Source: JAZDDE01 sp039714435 (GTDB lineage Bacteria; Gemmatimonadota; Gemmatimonadetes; Palauibacterales; Palauibacteraceae). From it: a stretch of DNA of 5,965 bases. Of the stretch, positions 4,814-5,965 are shown piece after piece. The position numbers and the translations under genes were made by a program. Under the pieces are notes generated by a model. It was not told where the DNA came from, did not search any database, and worked only from the letters and a program-made list of their open reading frames with translations. The DNA lies in NCBI GenBank assembly GCA_039714435.1, contig JBDLJJ010000148.1, positions 1 through 5,965 of the forward strand. The letters are read 5' to 3'. Position 1 is the first letter of the stretch, and each line of letters opens with the position of its first letter.

Positions 4814-5965
4814 CTAGATCTTCGCGGCCACCATGTTAAGTAGGGCGCTGTTAGACGCGGTTCGGTTCATGATCCCGCGAACCTCGGTCATGGCATCCAC
4901 GGGAGAGGCGCTGGCCAGCTCCCGCCGCATGGCGTGGGAACAGGAGAGGGCGGCTTCCGAAAGCAGCAGTTCTTCTCGCCGCGTGGAACTCCCGTTGATG
5001 TCGATAGCGGGATAGATACGCTTCTCGGCGATTTCCCGGCTCAGCACCAGCTCGCTGTTACCGGTCCCCTTGAACTCCTCGAAGATCACTTGATCCATCC
5101 GGGATCCCGTATCCACCAGGGCCGTGGCGATGATTGTCAGAGAACCGCCTCCCTGATCGGGGCTGATGTTTCGGGCACTGCCCAGGAATCGTTTCGGCTT
5201 CTCGAGGGAATTCGCGTCGAGGCCACCGGTGAGCGTCCGGCCGCTTCCCTGCTCCACCGTGTTGTAGGCTCGGGCCAGCCTGGTGATCGAGTCCAGAATC
5301 AGAATGACATCCTGCCCCATTTCGGCACGGCGGCGGGCACGCTCGAGCGTGATCTCAGCGGCGGCTACATGACGGTCGGCCGGATAGTCGAAGCTGGAAG
5401 CGATTACCTCGCCGTACCCGCACGACTCCATCTCGGTTACTTCCTCCGGCCGCTCGTCCACCAGAAGGATGAATACGGTGGCGTCCGGGTAATTCTTGAC
5501 GATACCCTCGGCGATGGCCTGGAGGACCATCGTTTTTCCGGCCTTCGACGGCGCGACGATCATGGCCCGCTGCCCCTTTCCGAGGGGGCAGAAGAGATCG
5601 ATTACGCGGTTCGTGCAGTCCTTCTGCCCATAGCGCTCCAGCCCGCACTCCAGAATGAGCTGTTCGTTGGGGTGCAGAGCGGAAAGGCGGTTGAACTGGG
5701 GACGCTGCTGGAGTTGTTCGACCGGAACTCCGTTGACGGAAAAGATCCGTTTCAGGGGGGCGCTCTTGCCGTTTCCGGGCGGGTTGCCGGCCTCACCGGC
5801 GATCTCGTCTCCAGTCCGCAGATGGTACTTCTGAATCATGCGCTGGCCGACATAGATGTCGTCGTCGCCGGGGACATAGCTGGATGACTTTCGCCGGATA
5901 AAACCGGACCGGCTTCCCAGGATCTCCAGGACTCCAAGTTGTGCTTCGCTACTCACAATTTCTTC
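4814..5965 (-). CDS. rho: Transcription termination factor Rho (5' end outside window)
   Basis: Hexameric RNA-dependent ATPase/helicase that ends transcription of untranslated RNA. Counting from the GTG at 5956, the OB-fold RNA-binding domain starts at GVLEIL (residues 8-13). The Walker A motif is APSKAGKT (135-142), then DERPEEVTEM (168-177), Walker B VILILDSITRLARAYN (217-232), the Q-loop region LTGGLDAN, and the R-loop region EFKGTGN (294-300). The C-terminus ends MVAAKI. In E. coli Rho about 50 residues of helical N-terminal domain precede this OB fold, and the frame stays open to the window edge. I therefore treat the GTG as internal and the gene as partial. Small differences from E. coli are Ser for the second Pro of the P-loop and three extra residues in NISPDQGGGSLT. 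Confidence 0.97.
   Translation of the reverse strand, partial: EEIVSSEAQLGVLEILGSRSGFIRRKSSSYVPGDDDIYVGQRMIQKYHLRTGDEIAGEAGNPPGNGKSAPLKRIFSVNGVPVEQLQQRPQFNRLSALHPNEQLILECGLERYGQKDCTNRVIDLFCPLGKGQRAMIVAPSKAGKTMVLQAIAEGIVKNYPDATVFILLVDERPEEVTEMESCGYGEVIASSFDYPADRHVAAAEITLERARRRAEMGQDVILILDSITRLARAYNTVEQGSGRTLTGGLDANSLEKPKRFLGSARNISPDQGGGSLTIIATALVDTGSRMDQVIFEEFKGTGNSELVLSREIAEKRIYPAIDINGSSTRREELLLSEAALSCSHAMRRELASASPVDAMTEVRGIMNRTASNSALLNMVAAKI

Noticed and set aside
4760..4820. Bidirectional terminator between exported paralogue 2 and rho
   Set aside because: Only short GC pairings are possible and neither strand has a T-tract.
4934..5887. 317-codon open frame on the plus strand opposite rho
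   Set aside because: It lies wholly antisense to the well-conserved Rho ATPase sequence and encodes no recognisable domain; it is a GC-driven shadow.
5954..5956. GTG as the true start of rho
   Set aside because: It would leave Rho starting directly at the OB fold; the frame is open to the window edge, so the N-terminal domain probably lies outside.

Overview
The window looks like chromosomal housekeeping DNA from a Gram-negative bacterium. It uses the standard code (TGA is a stop), is moderately GC-rich, and carries two small secreted barrel-like proteins and a bacterial Rho. Nothing fixes the phylum. The mix of genes and the frequent GTG/TTG starts would suit a poorly cultured lineage, but that is only an impression.

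Left end (1-536): a minus-strand tRNA region. Reading leftwards there is a strong sigma70-like promoter (482-511), a hairpin plus U-tract terminator (435-469), the 5' half of a broken tRNA-Gly (379-405), an intact tRNA-Gly(GCC) (186-258), an intact tRNA-Val(CAC) (90-163), and an 86-base nearly palindromic stretch running to the window edge. The broken tRNA and its leader repeat the intact tRNA-Gly and its leader at a constant offset of 147 bases.

Minus-strand pair (537-2263): a VTT/DedA-like membrane protein and a radical SAM enzyme with a C-terminal SPASM-like cysteine set. The genes overlap by 4 bases (GTGA), so they are probably one transcription and translation unit.

Plus-strand block (2375-4798): a double zinc-ribbon protein, a TrmJ-like SPOUT rRNA/tRNA 2'-O-methyltransferase, and two small exported beta-rich proteins that look like diverged tandem paralogues. 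Junctions are tight or overlapping, which suggests one operon of four genes. It is divergent from the VTT/radical SAM pair across a gap of about 110 bases.

Right end (4814-5965): the minus-strand gene for transcription terminator Rho, convergent with the last exported protein and cut by the window edge before its N-terminal domain.

No CRISPR array, insertion sequence, phage module or clear defence system is visible. The points most worth a second look are the tRNA region (promoter placed just upstream of a terminator, broken tRNA with an insert, large palindrome), the coupled VTT/radical SAM pair, and the exported paralogue pair with a conserved cysteine pair.
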